Below the pieces are notes generated by a model. It saw only the letters and a list, made by a program, of their open reading frames with translations. It did not search any database and was not told where the DNA came from. The translations under genes and the position numbers were made by a program. 64,000 nt of DNA from Hyphodiscus hymeniophilus (taxonomy: Eukaryota; Ascomycota; Leotiomycetes; Helotiales; Hyphodiscaceae). The first letter of the stretch is position 1, and each line of letters opens with the position of its first letter. Location of the stretch: positions 744,001 to 808,000 of the forward strand of contig VNKQ01000012.1 in the NCBI GenBank assembly GCA_016508695.1. The letters run 5' to 3'. Shown one piece after another: positions 45,719-58,064 of the stretch.

Positions 45719-47886
45719 TCACTGAGGGATCAGAGGCGTCGTCTGGTCTGACCGCCGCGCCATCCACAGAGCTCGCAACAGCAGTGTAGATAAGTGCTTC
45801 GGAACTGAATTCGGACGTGCCGTCTTGGAGAATGAAACTCTCCGGAGTGGTAATTTTGGCTGTCTAAAGATACCTGGGAGACACGCAACGAGGAACTTGT
45901 CCTTCAGTTCTACCCGCTCTTTCACACATGGAGGTCGCCTGTACTTCGACTCATCGCCAAAACTCCGGTCTAGACTTTCAACCCACGCCCCAAATTCCCA
46001 ATGGATCCCCACCCACACTCCTTCCCTCCCTCCTCTCCCCTGCAACCTCCTCACCCTCTTCACCAACGTCCCAATTCCCAACGGTCCAATGACAGTACAT
46101 AACAAAATGGCCCACGTCGCCACCAGATAAATTTCTGAGCTCTGAGAGCTAGGTTCGCCAGAAGGAGAAAAGAGACCAGTTGTTTCCGCCAGGGAGGCGA
46201 TGAGGAAGCCGATTTCGCCACGGGCCGTCATCGCTGTACCGAGCATGGCTGCAGGGTAGAGGGAGAGGGGTTTGTTGATTTTGGGCGTCGTCGTGGGCTG
46301 TGAGGGGGGTATTGTGGATGTTTGTGGAGACTGGTTGGTGGGTTGTGCTTGTGGTGGTGTGTCGTTTAGATTCTTACCTTCCGCTTTCTGGCTGAGTTCT
46401 GTTCCTTCTTCCCCTGCTACTACATTCAACTGCGCCTTTTCCTTTTCTTTTGAACCCTTTCTCGAAACAGACATTCTTCCCACACACAAAGCCGGAACCC
46501 TGAGAATCGACCGCAGCACCTTTGGAGTTTGAAACTTTGGCCACAAGACATCGAGACGAATGAGCCACACACCCGTGATGGATTTAGCGAAGAGCATAAG
46601 GAATGTGTAGACAATGCCTCGCCAGACGACAGGCGCTTTGAACATGTCTCTTATAGGGATAGCGAAGCCGATTGATGCCTGCTCTTGTCATTTGAAAGTC
46701 TAAAATAATACCAAGAGTTACTTACGAAGAAGAAGGGCTTCAAGAGTCGTTGAAGAGCGGTTTTGTAGTATGTATAGAATACTTCTGTGCCAGTTGATGC
46801 AACGGAATGATGGATTATGTATGAAGTCACAACCTCAGTTCTCTCTGAAGTCCTAGCAACTTGAACTTGTGCTGAGGAGTCTGATGTCGTGGCTGCAGTA
46901 ACAGAATTATCTTGCTGTGAAGCAGATAGCGTAAGACTCTTCACTACACCCTCAACATGGGGCACCTCACTGTCCCACCAACTTACAGAAGCTCCGGCAA
47001 GGTAAGCCGCAAAAAGATTCGAAGTACCAGCATACGTAGCACCAGTAACGAGGCCAAGAAGAATAAGCGTGTGAATAATGAACGCCGTGTGCGTCCCCCT
47101 GCAGAATCTATTCACCATACCTCCCGGACTCGATTCCCGTATTCCATTCAGCAGACCAGTCAATGGCAACGCAACAAGTCGACAGATAAGCGGAACAGCA
47201 ACAGCAAGACCCATACTAACAGCCAACGGCCTGGCAACCGTAAAAGCACTGAACGAATCCTTCGACTGCCCCAAATTGGAAATAACCTGTACCATAACCA
47301 ACCCAACAACATCATCCATCATCGCCGCACTACTCAACACGGTCCCCAGCCTCGTGCTCGACAATCCACTCGTGCTGAGAATCGTGAACGTAGTCCCTAG
47401 ACTCGTAGAGCAGAATGCTGCTCCAGCTGCGAAGGCCTGGAGTGGCGTTGCATTGGAGAGGGATTGGAGGACGAAGGAGAGGCCCATGGGGAAGCCGATT
47501 CCGGTTATTGCTACGGCGGTAGAGAGGAAGAGGTTGGCTTTTAGAGAGCGAAAATTTGTGTCGAGTCCTCCTGTTCCCGGCGTTTAACATCTCATCTTCA
47601 AATGGTAGGGAAGATGTTATCACAAACCTTCATACACAAGCAAAATCAACCCTAAATACCCCAACTGCACGATAACATGCTCCGTTTCTACAGAAACCCA
47701 CTTCGCACCCGGTGTTCCCCATGCTACACCGATGAATACTTGGCCGAGTAGACCGCAGAAGATCAGTTGATCGAAAACAGTGTTGACGATGTTGAGAACG
47801 AGGAGGAGCGAGGTTTGGATGAGGATGGTCACGATTCCTGGCTCGTGATAGGGGAGGAATGAGGTGGGGCTTGAAGGGGTCACCAT
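45719..47886 (-). CDS. CPA2-type Na+(K+)/H+ antiporter
   Basis: Three exons (47628-47886, 46726-47570, 45719-46678) give 687 aa with matching phases. The membrane part shows the family landmarks LIFCGLLGQVFIGVAWGTPG, LGYLGLILLVYEGGL, GTTFTILSTSGLSSTRLGT, the paired acidic MMDDVVGLVMVQVISN in the ion pathway, and an AMTARGEIGFLIAS helix. Between membrane helices lie two hydrophilic insertions, one Ser/Thr-rich after VKSLTLSAS and one Pro/Thr/Gln-rich (TPPQAQPTNQSPQTSTIPP). It should exchange monovalent cations for protons at the plasma membrane or an endomembrane. The frame stays open about 30 bases upstream of the chosen ATG, so a 5' exon is possible. The sequence is intact. Confidence 0.85.
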
Positions 47887-48759
47887 GATCACTATGGTGC
47901 CGGCTTTCACTGGCACAATAAGTGTAGCTGCCGATACCGATAATCGGAAGAGATAAAATGATTGTTGCTGTTGATGAGAACGTGGCTGTTGTAGTCAGAG
48001 AAAGACTTCAAACAAATGCATCGCCAAGAGCATAGTGACATCATTCCTTGCTTGAGAGCAGCCCGCAGATCAGGCACAGGAGCGACGACGCGTACGTACT
48101 TTTGTGAGGAGAGAGGAGCAGAGTGTTTATTAGTGGCTATGGGATACGGCTGGCCCCTAAAGGAGCAATATTTTACAGAAATGACATATTAATAACGACG
48201 TCGTAGACCCGCAAAGGAAAAAGTTGTGATTGCTAAACCATGGACTTGTCTCGTGGCAGGGTGCGTCTCGGTACGCACGGATTGACATTTTAGGTGGAAT
48301 TGAAATGAATCGGATACGACGGGAGACTAGCACTCGGCCATGCACTGGAGCTTACTTGGTACGTCTCAATACAGAAAACAAAGCATCCGAAGTAACTTAT
48401 CCGTCCTTTGACGACTGCCGGAGGAGATTCCGCCGTTCAATCCCGATCTCCATCGTGGCCTGTGCACGGCCATTTATGAGGGCTTGATGAGGAAAGTTAA
48501 ATCAATGATTTTATTTTTTGTACTATGAACAATATTCACCAGCACTATAGGTTGATGAATGCTGGAATGGTAGTCGTCTTGAATTTGTCTCTTCAATGTA
48601 CCACATCGCCATCCTATTTTGTACATCAGACATGGGTGGCTGTATTACAGCGACCGTATTGCAAATGGAATTTTTTCCCAATCCCGATCGCGCCCTCTGC
48701 TGCTTCAGCGTATTTTCTGTCACCGGGCCATGTAGAGCTGTAAAGTTCTACAGGTTTCT
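47887..48759. other. Intergenic, no supported gene
   Basis: Upstream of the antiporter; frames are short and unrecognised. The right end borders the decaying CDF gene, and further unrecognisable remnants of that gene may lie at 48620-48760. Confidence 0.35.
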
Positions 48760-49401
48760 TCAAGTGGAATGACCCTGAGGTCTTCGAGCTTCCCCTTGTA
48801 TTAACCGGGTCCTGCCGCTTGACCTCGGAGTCCAATCGCTAAGACGGCGACCACTTTCGCAACCAAGAGAAGAACGTTCATTGAAACATTAACCTACAAC
48901 ACCTCTTATTAGGCTATGGGATTCCAAGATGGGAAACAAAGCTCACTTTCAAGGCCCTCCGTACTATGCGATCACTACTGACTCGCTTCTTCCGCTGTTC
49001 AGGCCGTGAAAAAGCCTCCAAGTCGTCGCCTGTCAACTTGAGCGGCGTATTTGCATCGACGATTCCATCGTGGTCTGCGTCTGGGTTTGTGCTACCAATC
49101 ACGTCAACTTCTGGTTTTGCGCTTCATAATACGCCCGTACGTGATTGTTTTTGATGGACTTGAGTTCATCACTCTTTCGATATTGTTCGACGTTGAAATT
49201 CTCTAATCCGGCAAGGATCTTGCTCTTAAGTGCTTTGCGCCTCTGCTCAGCCTCCGCCACGGAGAGATCGTCTTTGAAGCCGTATCTCCCAGCAAACCAG
49301 GTCTGTGTGGATATGTTTCGATTCGCGCTGCTCGAAGCTTGCTGACCGTCTGCACAATTGGTGCCGTCGGCCGTAATGCTGTGCTGACGCTGTCCGATCA
49401 T
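48760..49401 (-). pseudogene. CDF (cation diffusion facilitator) metal transporter, decayed
   Basis: The N-terminal cytosolic part of the fungal CDF family is recognisable: QTWFAGRYGFKDDLSVAEAE, LKSKILAGLENFNVEQYRK, NNHVRAYYEAQNQKL. About 15-20 codons are then missing and the frame changes before STNPDADHDGIVDANTPL. An intron follows ALK (about 48900-48945), and then the first membrane helix reads VNVSMNVLLLVAKVVAVL. After this the membrane domain is deleted. Only a garbled piece (SEVKRQDPVNTRG...) resembling the RQDxxxYPVGRxRLEPLGV segment remains near 48780-48835. The intact relatives export Mn2+ or Zn2+ into vacuole or ER by proton antiport. This copy lost almost all transmembrane helices, so it cannot transport. 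Confidence 0.7.
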
Positions 49402-51197
49402 GGCATATGAGAGAAGAAGGAAGAACTGCAGTCGAGCCGAGTCTCGACCACAATGATTCGTACGGTAAATATATACTAGAGTAAATTAGCCAGAATCATT
49501 TTCCGTTAGAACAGCGTTGATACCTATTCTGGCGCTTCAAGCATCTATCACTGCTCCACCCTTAGAAGCTTAATTGATTGGCTCATTTAGCTATCTTTCA
49601 CATAACGGCCTATTCAATCTCATGGCCATAAATCCAAATATGAAGAAACAGATCGGCAAGCTTATAACGTGTGTTGTGCGGCATCATGGGACTTATTGCA
49701 AATCGCTGAAGCCTAAATCCATGCCCACGGAGTGAGAATGACTCTGATCGGTTTTCCAGGAGCTGGTATGTGATTTGGATCTACGACTACGTTACACCAC
49801 TGGCGCAACCTTTATTTAGCGGCTCATATTCATGAATGCAAAGGAATCGATGAGCACACAGGAGAAATACTGGCAACAAACAGCGCAGGGAAGGAGTGCG
49901 TTGCTGCTCTTGATATCATCCTCCTTAGCAGTTGCGGACTCTAAAGTTTGTAAAATTTCATCTTTAAAGTAGCTATGTCTCCAATGCCAAAGATATAAAA
50001 TTGAACGATCGTGCGAACTGGACTGCGATACCCGTGAAGGCTAAGGCTGTTGAACTAACAGCGTCAGCTTTCAAAGACGACATTCTTGTTCAAAGTCCAC
50101 CTTAGACTATCAGATGCAGTCATAAGCTAGGTGGCTGGGGACATATCCCCCATTAACCAAAAATACAAGCCAATTATATCCAAGCTGTGCTATGATATCC
50201 TCTATTTCCTGACCAAGCAATATTCCGACAGTTGCTACCTATACGACGCTACTAAATATCTGGCTGATAGGTCCGTAGGCCATTAGGATGTCGAAAAAGA
50301 TGCCAAGGACGAGGGAAACCGCAGGTTAGCCCCTTTTTCTGCATCAAGTACGTGTTGCCGCTGTGTAACCCTAAACCAGAAAATCATCAGCCGTGATTTC
50401 TGTTGGTAATTCTGTAGGGAGTGCTTTCTATAGCAGACCAAATTCCGCCCGAGACTTGGGTCAGAATTTGCTCCCAAGAATTGCAATATTTGGTTGTTGT
50501 GAAAGCTTACCTCTTCGCTCACTTGTGCCTGCTGTAATATTTCCTGTCGTCTTTCAAGGCGAGCACTGAGAGGTCCTCGCGTGGTTTTGACATCATCAAC
50601 AGAATCAGAAACCCTCCTCTCGGCTGCAGTATTGGCGATATATTTGATCATGAGAATGTACTCACTTCTATCGGAGTCTGGCATAGCGCTCTTCATACCA
50701 ACTCTGCATTGATTGGACATCTCGACGGAAATACAAACGATTTAAGAGTGAAATCAAAGCTTGCACAAAAAAAATAGGAGGCACATTTGCAAAGAAGTCT
50801 TATTGGCTGTCAATGCAAGCTGCAGTATCGGGTCTGGCGGCTACTTCATGTAGAGAGGGGTTCCGGCGTCGCGGCTGGCGACTGCTCCGGAAACCATTGC
50901 CCCGCTTGGTGCAGAATGTTCATAAATCAAGAGAGGTGCTTCCAAACCCACACTGCGAAACTCGTCCTTGTTCAGATTACGGGAATCAACAACGCCAAAA
51001 GGTGCAGGTCGACTTTCATCAACCTGGGTTGCCGTCGCCTCTTATGCATAAGAGACACAATAGTAGCTCTTATCATGCTGCTAGCCCAGGCTGCTGGAAG
51101 TGGTTATCAACTCAGCTTGCATGATTTACACGAATCGTGTATGATGTATACAAAGAGCATCTTGTAAGATGGAGATGACGCTAACCGGCCTGGTAGG
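49402..51197. other. Long region of undefined remnants
   Basis: No gene is supported over 1.8 kb. A 145-codon minus-strand frame (50283-50720, with SARLERRQEILQQAQVSEEV) looks partly helical but has no recognised domain or intron. Plus-strand frames at 50787-51167 overlap each other in three frames with no clear winner; one contains GSGGYFM followed by a stop. Possibly old gene fragments. Confidence 0.3.
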
Positions 51198-51764
51198 TAC
51201 AACCGCCTAGCTGATGATATCCAGCAGTACGAAGTCCATGAACATTAGCTTAGAGCTCTTGCCCAGATATTCACTACCTACCAAGTCCAGAATATCTTTT
51301 GTCTGCGCTTGTTAAGTAGATGTGCCACCCTTGCACCCGGGATGGTTATGCTTGGTACCGAGCTCGGGAGTGACGGCTCGACAACCTGGACCAAGCCGAC
51401 ATCGATTCGTCTTATTGCCACCGATCAGATTCACGGCTATACCTTTGCGCTGTCCCCTGATAACCGCTTGATTCCGACCGAGTATCGCGAGGGTGTGAGG
51501 GAATCAAGCACTGTTGATATAGCTTTTTTCCAGGGTCTGATCGAATTCCTTACTTCCCACAATTTGACGGATAGGGTCGGCCTTCAGGTATTAGGAAGCA
51601 AAGAAAAGAAGCTTGATTTCGCGGTCAGAGAGGGAATTTTAACAATTAAGAGTGGTTGTGTGAAGCCAGGAGGCATTTATAAAACCACAGGATGGCGGTT
51701 CTCTGAAGATGGGAGAATTCTAGTGAATCGAGGGCAGTCATTGGAGGGAAATGACGGTTTGTGA
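51198..51764 (+). pseudogene. Hypothetical fungal protein with one in-frame stop
   Basis: One frame runs from RYNRLADDIQQYEVHEH through a TAG at 51246-51248 into LRALAQIFTTYQVQNIF, then LAPGMVMLGTELG, QIHGYTFALSPDNRLIPTEY, and ends at 51764. The peptide on both sides of the stop looks continuous (the motif of a basic/aromatic, soluble fungal protein). CAG to TAG is the simplest origin. If translation restarted, the first Met after the stop is at 51342, giving 140 aa. I have seen similar LADDI...LHRH...LAPG sequences in fungal genomes but know no function. The upstream start is not visible. Confidence 0.5.
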
Positions 51765-52227
51765 TAATTATAAATAAATTCTAGAAGATGAAGGCCTTCC
51801 TTCGACTCAGCTTTTGAAGTATGGATTTAGTTTGGAGGGAATCGATTCAAGCCCCTCGCTGTGCTGCTATGTATCTTCTGCCACCATGATGGTAGCCCAT
51901 CCACACGTTTCAATACTCATGGTGGCAATAGGAAAACCTGGATAGAGCACAATAATGCTCATCTCACAAATATTAGAGGGAAAAGCAGAAGCAGGGATTG
52001 ATGGCATGATTGAAACAATCGATAGCATAAGTTATTAAGCTTTTAATACTCGTTGGAACTTGTTATTAGCTAAATAATTTAAGCGAAACTTTCGCGGCCA
52101 TCGCGAAGATAAGGTGACTCAAGCGTGAGGCTGTGCCTCACACTAGTGGCTTCTCCGCGCCCACCCTATATATACCCCGCTGTCTCCCATCTTAAAAGTC
52201 TCCTCTGCGATCTGCCAATTTCTTACA
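51765..52227. other. Intergenic, no supported gene
   Basis: A/T-rich, with no frames of note. A TATA-like element (CCTATATATACCCC at about 52164-52177) about 55 bases before the 2EXR start codon is a probable core promoter for the next gene. Confidence 0.45.
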
Positions 52228-52758
52228 ATGGGCCCCTCTGATTCCAACTACACCCAGCAATTCCACCTGTTCCCTGAGCTCCCCAACGAACTCCGGGCAT
52301 TAATCTGGAGGTTCTCTTTCTGCCGCCCTATTCATATTCAACTCGAACTAGATACCAGGAGCATTTCAGCGCTTTAACCTAAATATATACAAGACCTTTG
52401 TTCGTTCTCATACGACAAAAACACTACTCCACCAGCCCTTCTTACTTGTCAAGAATATCGCGATATAGCCCTTTTATCTTACAATTGCTTTCCTCCTCGG
52501 ACCATCTATGATCGCATTTATTCACCCGATCTGCCCACTATATATTATTATCCCTTATACGACAACATTTATCTGGAGGGAGTAGTAGCATTGTTTGGGT
52601 TTGCGATACGATTCGGATTACGTCCCTCGGAGATAGAAACTTTGGCGATAGGAATCAGTGCCTTCGCGGCGAGCCAATTTCCCGGATCTCCTATGAAGGT
52701 TTCCTGGAAGGTTAGCAGGCAGCAGAGCATAGATAAAGGAACTGGAACTAGCGAGTAA
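52228..52758 (+). pseudogene. 2EXR domain protein, one in-frame stop
   Basis: The start MGPSDSNYTQQFHLFPELPN and ELRALIWRFSFCRPIHIQLE is the diagnostic fungal 2EXR opening (F-x-F/L-x-x-LPxELRxxIW). After 49 codons a TAA interrupts at 52375-52377. The same frame continues with CSFSYDKNTTPPALLTCQEY, SYNCFPPRTIYDRIYSPDLP and YYPLYDNIYLEGVVALFGF, which are the usual downstream family blocks, up to a stop or a GTAAGC donor at about 52754. CAA to TAA explains the lesion. The role of 2EXR proteins is unknown; they are expanded in plant-associated Leotiomycetes and Sordariomycetes. Confidence 0.75.
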
Positions 52759-53255
52759 GCTCTACTGTGTTCCTTTTATCTTCACAAGCTAAGCGATATC
52801 TCAGGAGAGCTCCCAAACCGATGTACCGAACGAAGCGGCGCCGAGTATTGATGCGGCGAGGATACCAGAAATCCTGATACCAAAGGGAGTGCATGGAGCT
52901 TAGCAAGAGGTCCGGAATGCTCAAGGAACCACAAGTACGAGGGACAAGAGCGATACATTCTTTAGATATCAGGGTGAAAAGATAGAAATTTAGATAACTA
53001 ACTGGCTCTCATCTATTTATATCTGTCTTGAGCTTAATCTACTCGCATTATTTTAAGTATCCTCTGACATTTTATCTGCTGAGGGCTGCTAGGCTGTCTG
53101 TTACCTGCTGTGACGCAGAGCTGAGTAATTGTAAGTCAATGTAAGTAATTTATGAGTTTGAGGACTAAAATATAATTACGAAGGCAGTCCTGTCGGCTGA
53201 CTAAATTCTACGAAACGTTACAGAAACATGAGGTCCTTCTACAATAAGGCAACTC
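52759..53255. other. Intergenic, no supported gene
   Basis: Nothing recognised. Could hide a last exon of the 2EXR gene if the donor at 52754 is used. Confidence 0.4.
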
Positions 53256-54818
53256 TCAGCAATTGCTAAGCGGCCGATGTTCACTCGCCACCTTTAAGAG
53301 GGGAAGAACGTCCGAATCTCGGGGTCTTGGGAGACCAATGGTTTGAATACTCCTGTCACCCGGTGGTCTGTCTTCTGCGATGCTAACTGGGGGTTTCTTC
53401 CGAAACAAAGAAGGGAGTGCCGGCAGACAAGCGCAGATGACGCTGACATGTACCTCGATTGTGCTCCAATATCCCACAGGAACATAGTCCCCTGCTTTGG
53501 TGATTAGCCGTCGTCTCTTGATACTGCTGTGTATCCTTACATGTTATATTCTGAGTGTCTGCAAACCTAACAAGCGACGTGAGCCGAATTATGCTAGTGA
53601 TGGTCACACTACGAGGTCTTGGATTAGCCGAGCGTTTTTGTGAATATGATCTTTACTCACAAAAACCCTAAACCAAAAATTAACAAGATCTGAATCTTTC
53701 GCTGCCACGACATCGCCAATCTCGCCAACCCTGGCATTGGAAGGACGAGGATGATGAAATCTAGAGTGATGTTGATCCCGCCACTTGTCCATCCCAGTAG
53801 ATTCGCATCGATACACTTGGCTTTGACCGTGCCGTCCCAGCTCGTCCATGCAGCCTGAACTGGAATGCATTGAAATATCGACATGAGAACGAATGCAGTA
53901 CCGTATATGACGTTACCGGCCAATATGACGTATACAGTTCGCTTGAACGTTCTCTGGGGGAATATTCGGAGATAGCAGCACAGGATTGAAATCCTAATCA
54001 ACGTCAAACTACCAAGATATAGTAGTTCGTCGAAGTAATATATCTGTAATGCTTAGCATGATGTTGTAGTAGCTTTCATCTCTGACTTGCATGGAGGATA
54101 TCTGTTATGTTACTAAACGGAACCGACCAAATGTCTTTCCCTAATCCACGATCCGCAACTATTAAGGACGTCATTAACCATCGACTGAATCAGATACACT
54201 TTGCCAGAATTTGACGTACGGAAAACGGCCAGCGCAGATAGCGGGATCACAAATCCCTACAATACATCAGTCAGAGAGTAGCATGAAATCCGATTGTCAG
54301 TGTCCACACCATTGCTGCAATCATACTCCAATCATCTAACCCCAACTGACAGCTCATTGTCCTTGCCAATAGGCGGAGGGCAAATGTCAGTGCAGCAAGA
54401 GAGACCCCGACAATTGCAGAGACTGAAACCAGCTTTGTCCTATCTCGCACTGGCTGGCGGCATAGTGTCTCCGTCATGTTTTTTGTTCCTGACCTTATCA
54501 GCAACTCTGCAGAAAAGGGTGGGTGGAACAATCACGGACTCAGAACCTCTCTGACTGTGCAACTTGCACTTACGCACTTTTCCAGTCCAACACTCAGGGC
54601 TTGATTCGTGCAGAAGTAGGTCTCGTTCTCGGGAAAATCAGAGTTCGGTCGCTCGATACATTCCATCTATTCTTACTTATTATCTGAGCTCAGCGATGTT
54701 CTGGACATCAACTAACAGCGCAAGCAGGGAAGCTTTCCCCTGGGGGGTATAGGTTTGCCTGAGCAGCAGAAGAGATGAATACGGCCAAACAGGCTCCAAA
54801 GATACCAAGTTTCTGCAT
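53256..54818 (-). CDS. CFEM-domain Pth11-type receptor (rhodopsin-fold 7TM)
   Basis: Eight exons (54717-54818, 54540-54666, 54310-54488, 54220-54256, 54091-54158, 53661-54043, 53541-53608, 53256-53491) give 399 aa, all phases consistent. The signal peptide is MQKLGIFGACLAVFISSAAQA. The CFEM region follows (PACAMECIERPNSDF, ETYFCTNQALSVGLEKC, SASCTVREVL) and is somewhat short of Cys. Seven hydrophobic helices then follow: VSVSAIVGVSLAALTFALRLL, LGSLTLIRISILCCYLRIF, YVILAGNVIYGTAFVLMS, NITLDFIILVLPMPGLARL, and the last VGYWSTIEVHVSVICACLPAL. The intron at 54044-54090 uses a GC donor (GCAAGT). Pth11-class receptors sense surface or host cues in plant-pathogenic fungi. The gene is divergent from the Zn2Cys6 gene at 55362. 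Confidence 0.85.
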
Positions 54819-55361
54819 TGAATTTCGAGGAGCGAGATTCTTAGAGACGATACTCCCAAGACCTTTACCTGCGTATTTGCGTAAGAAACTTCCTCAAGCA
54901 AGTGGGAAGCCTGATATGGGCTAAGGGCCTGACACTGCGTGTTCATAGTTGAGGCAGCGTCCACTGGTTCCCCTGTTGTGAGTTGATTATCTTGCACCAT
55001 CATACGCTTGACGAAGATGACCGCGAGTTGCGCCGGTGGGAAAGGGGTCACCTATTCAAAAAAAGAAAAACCCCCCCCCTACCTCGCAACTGATCCCAGG
55101 TCAAAAGAGCGGGATTCGTTCGCTCGGTCTCCACCTCCGACTATATCCGACCACCGGCGATCACCCTGGACCACCTTCGACCACTCTCGATGACCTCTCG
55201 GCCACCCGTCTCCTGAGATATATAATCGCACAGAACTGAAAACATGTTCCAGACAAATTCACTAGCTGTCTTCATCTGCCAGTGTTGGTCCGCTACTGTA
55301 GCAGACACGCCGAATTTTCACGACGGGTTCCGCGCTTTAGGGCCACCATCGACCGTTCATC
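54819..55361. promoter_or_regulatory. Divergent promoter, receptor and Zn2Cys6 regulator
   Basis: 540 bp between outward-facing starts. It contains an A-rich run plus CCCCCCCCC at about 55070 and short GACCACC/CGACCAC repeats at 55135-55205. A TATATAA element lies at 55218-55224. No gene. Confidence 0.4.
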
Positions 55362-58064
55362 ATGACGAAGAGGAAGGCGAGCCGCCCTAGATCGAAGAGA
55401 GGGTGCGTGACGTGCAAGTGAGTTTGTGGCCGCAATCAATCTACCTTCGCTTGACCAAGGTTTACGAATGCGGGGTCATCGCTGATCGGCGACTGTACAG
55501 AAATCGAAAAGTCAAATGCGACCAAAATTTTCCCACCTGCGTGCACTGTCGAGATAGTGAGCGAGAATGCCAATGGCAGGCGTCTACGGATCTTCCAAGG
55601 CTCGCACCGAGACACGCCTCTCCAGCTGGGAACACGAGAACGATGGCGAATACCGAATGCGGTGTTTCGTCTGCGGAAGAGGGAGAATCGCCCATTAGCC
55701 CTCTGGACCTTGAGAACAGACAGTCAATGGAGCTGAACTTGGTGGGAAGTTCATCGCCTCCTCCTCCGCAGGGACTGGGGATGATTCCAACAACAAATTT
55801 TGTTTGGGTTGATGAATCGGCTGCCCAAGCGAGGAATGCCATAGGCCAAGGGCAGAAAGGAGAGTCCCACGTATACGGACCATCGTTGCCCGGAAGTGAG
55901 AAGAAACACTCAGAGCCATCAGCAGACACAAAACGTACTTCTGACTTAGCAAATGCTGAGAACGTGTCTCGAGCAAGCTCCTGGATGAAGAGTCCAGAGA
56001 ATCTTCCCACCAAGAAGGTAGACATACCCACCCTACGTCTGATTCTTGCTTATGCTTGCCCAGAGGCCTGCCGATACAGTGCCACTGCCAGATGATGGGA
56101 TCATAGAAAACACGAAACGAAGCAGAGCCGAGCCTGAGAGTCATGGTCAAATGCTAAGGCTGGACGAGCTCATAGAGTCAGATCCACAATCTGAACCGTC
56201 TAGGCTTGCTTCGACAGCCGAGAGAATCGATCGTCTATCAGACCTTCTCCCAAACGAAGATGCAATGCGGAAGGCACAAACGGCTTTGTTGGTTCTCGAT
56301 GACGATCTTCCGTTTGGGTCGAAAGCTAGATCACACGGCTCATCAACTCATTCTCATTCCCCTTCATCTAATGATCAACCTACGCGAGTCACAGCGCCTC
56401 CACCCTGTACATACCAGGAGCGTTCCTCTCTCGTCGGTCACCGTGGGGCCTTCGCGAATGAAAACCACAGCATTGAATCGTCGAGCCAATTTAGGTACTA
56501 TCTGAATGAAACTCAGCATACTCCTTCCTCACTTAGCTCATCCATCAACTCTCGCGAAGGGCCAAACACAAATGTGCTATTTAAGTCAAGACTGGATCTA
56601 GAGAACTCCTTATCGGTTCCTTCTGGGATTGAGCAAAATCCGGGTAGAGCCTGGAACGCCGGAGAGGACGGTGACACTATGCAAATCACTTCCATGAAAA
56701 GTCGACGTCGCAAGTCGATGTCAGAGCCTCTCCGAACATCCCTGGCTACACCATACGGCCAATCTCCCTCTCCGGACCACATCTCAGCGCTTCCTGACAG
56801 TACTGCTCACCGTGAGACAGTCAACAATAATGAGTTGGGGGTCAGATCTGAGGTATCTGATTTAGGACCACTTCGATCGATGTGTCAGCCCGAAGCTGTA
56901 GGCTGTCCGGCACAATCTGCGACGCTGTCCACTTCGTCATCAAATTCGATAAAGCATGTGATTGATCCGATAGTTCGAGCTCCACTGCGTCAACACGCGC
57001 TTCTTTACCACCCAGGACCGCAGTCAATTGCAGTTGGCATAAACAACACCGCCCTTCTGCCTCGAAGGGGAGGATCTGATGATCTACGATCGAAGGAACG
57101 CCATCACCGCGCGCCCTCTCCTAGGCCGATGCAAAATACTTCTCAATCTCCCCTTATTGCGTTTACTACAGACAATCGCGTCGAAAGCGCTCTGTCTCCA
57201 GGCGCAGTGCAGCACTATTTCCAGCTGTTTTCAAGTCATGTCCAAGTCTTCTTGCGACCAACGAAGACTCGAGAGAAGGCTTACCACCTAGGCACAATAT
57301 TGTGGCAGCACGCGTCGAACTTCCACAGATGGTACGTAGCAGAGACAGGACTTACTGGAATCTCAAGTCTTAGATTTGAGATACACGACACAATAACGAA
57401 AGTCGAGAAAACGGTCTTGGTACCTCAAGGTAGTGTGGACGCTTTCAGGATGCTGAAACAGTCCCTCTGGGACTGCTTTTGGGGTGCAACAGAGGATAAT
57501 GTCTCATTAGCATTCCTTAAAGTCTTCATTAGGGCCGTTCAGGAACAACCCAGAAGTGGACCATCTACAAATACTGGGCTCGAAAATCTTAGCATGCTTG
57601 ATTCCCGAGAACAAGGTACCTCGATGGACACTGCGAAATCTAAGCAACGTGAACCGGGAGACTCTCGAGACTTTAATCTGGATAGGCAACAGGTGCTCCT
57701 ATCCCCGCTGCCTGATCCTGAGATAATCTTCAGGCTTCAAGTAGACGGAACAGGAAAGCTCAGCAGTCCCTATGGGAAAGCAGTCTTGAGCCCTAAAATC
57801 ACTGCAAGAGATTTTTTTGCTTGGTTTGCAAGCAAGACGGGCCGTTGTTGGTCCAAAGGGCCGCCATACTTGAGATTCACTTTCAAAGATGCAATGCCAT
57901 GCCCTGTGTCGAGCACGGTTGCGCAAGTCAATGAGGCCCATTTTTATCAATTGAGAAGAGATATCATGGCTCAGCTTGAAGCAACGAAGAAATATGTACC
58001 ATACTTGAAGGAGTTTGCTGTGGTAGTGACTGATCCGGCGTGGGTTTCAGAGGAAGACTGGTGA
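55362..58064 (+). CDS. Zn2Cys6 transcription factor, long disordered type
   Basis: Three exons (55362-55417, 55501-56017, 56064-58064) give 857 aa. The zinc cluster is complete and split by the first intron: RGCVTCK, then NRKVKCDQNFPTCVHCRDSE ending in C, with C-x2-C-x6-C spacing at the start. Residues 60-430 are Ser/Pro-rich and disordered with no fungal-trans signature. The C-terminal half holds two folded blocks. One is around VQHYFQLFSSHVQVFLRPTK. The last 120 residues include FRLQVDGTGKLSSPYG, FFAWFASKTGRCW and LRFTFKDAMPC, whose fold I do not recognise. It should bind CGG-type sites in the nucleus. The neighbour's receptor and this regulator share one promoter region, which could link sensing and regulation (inference). 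Confidence 0.8.

Noticed and set aside
50283..50720. 145-codon minus-strand gene
   Set aside because: Partly helical peptide but no start context, intron or recognised domain; left as undefined region.
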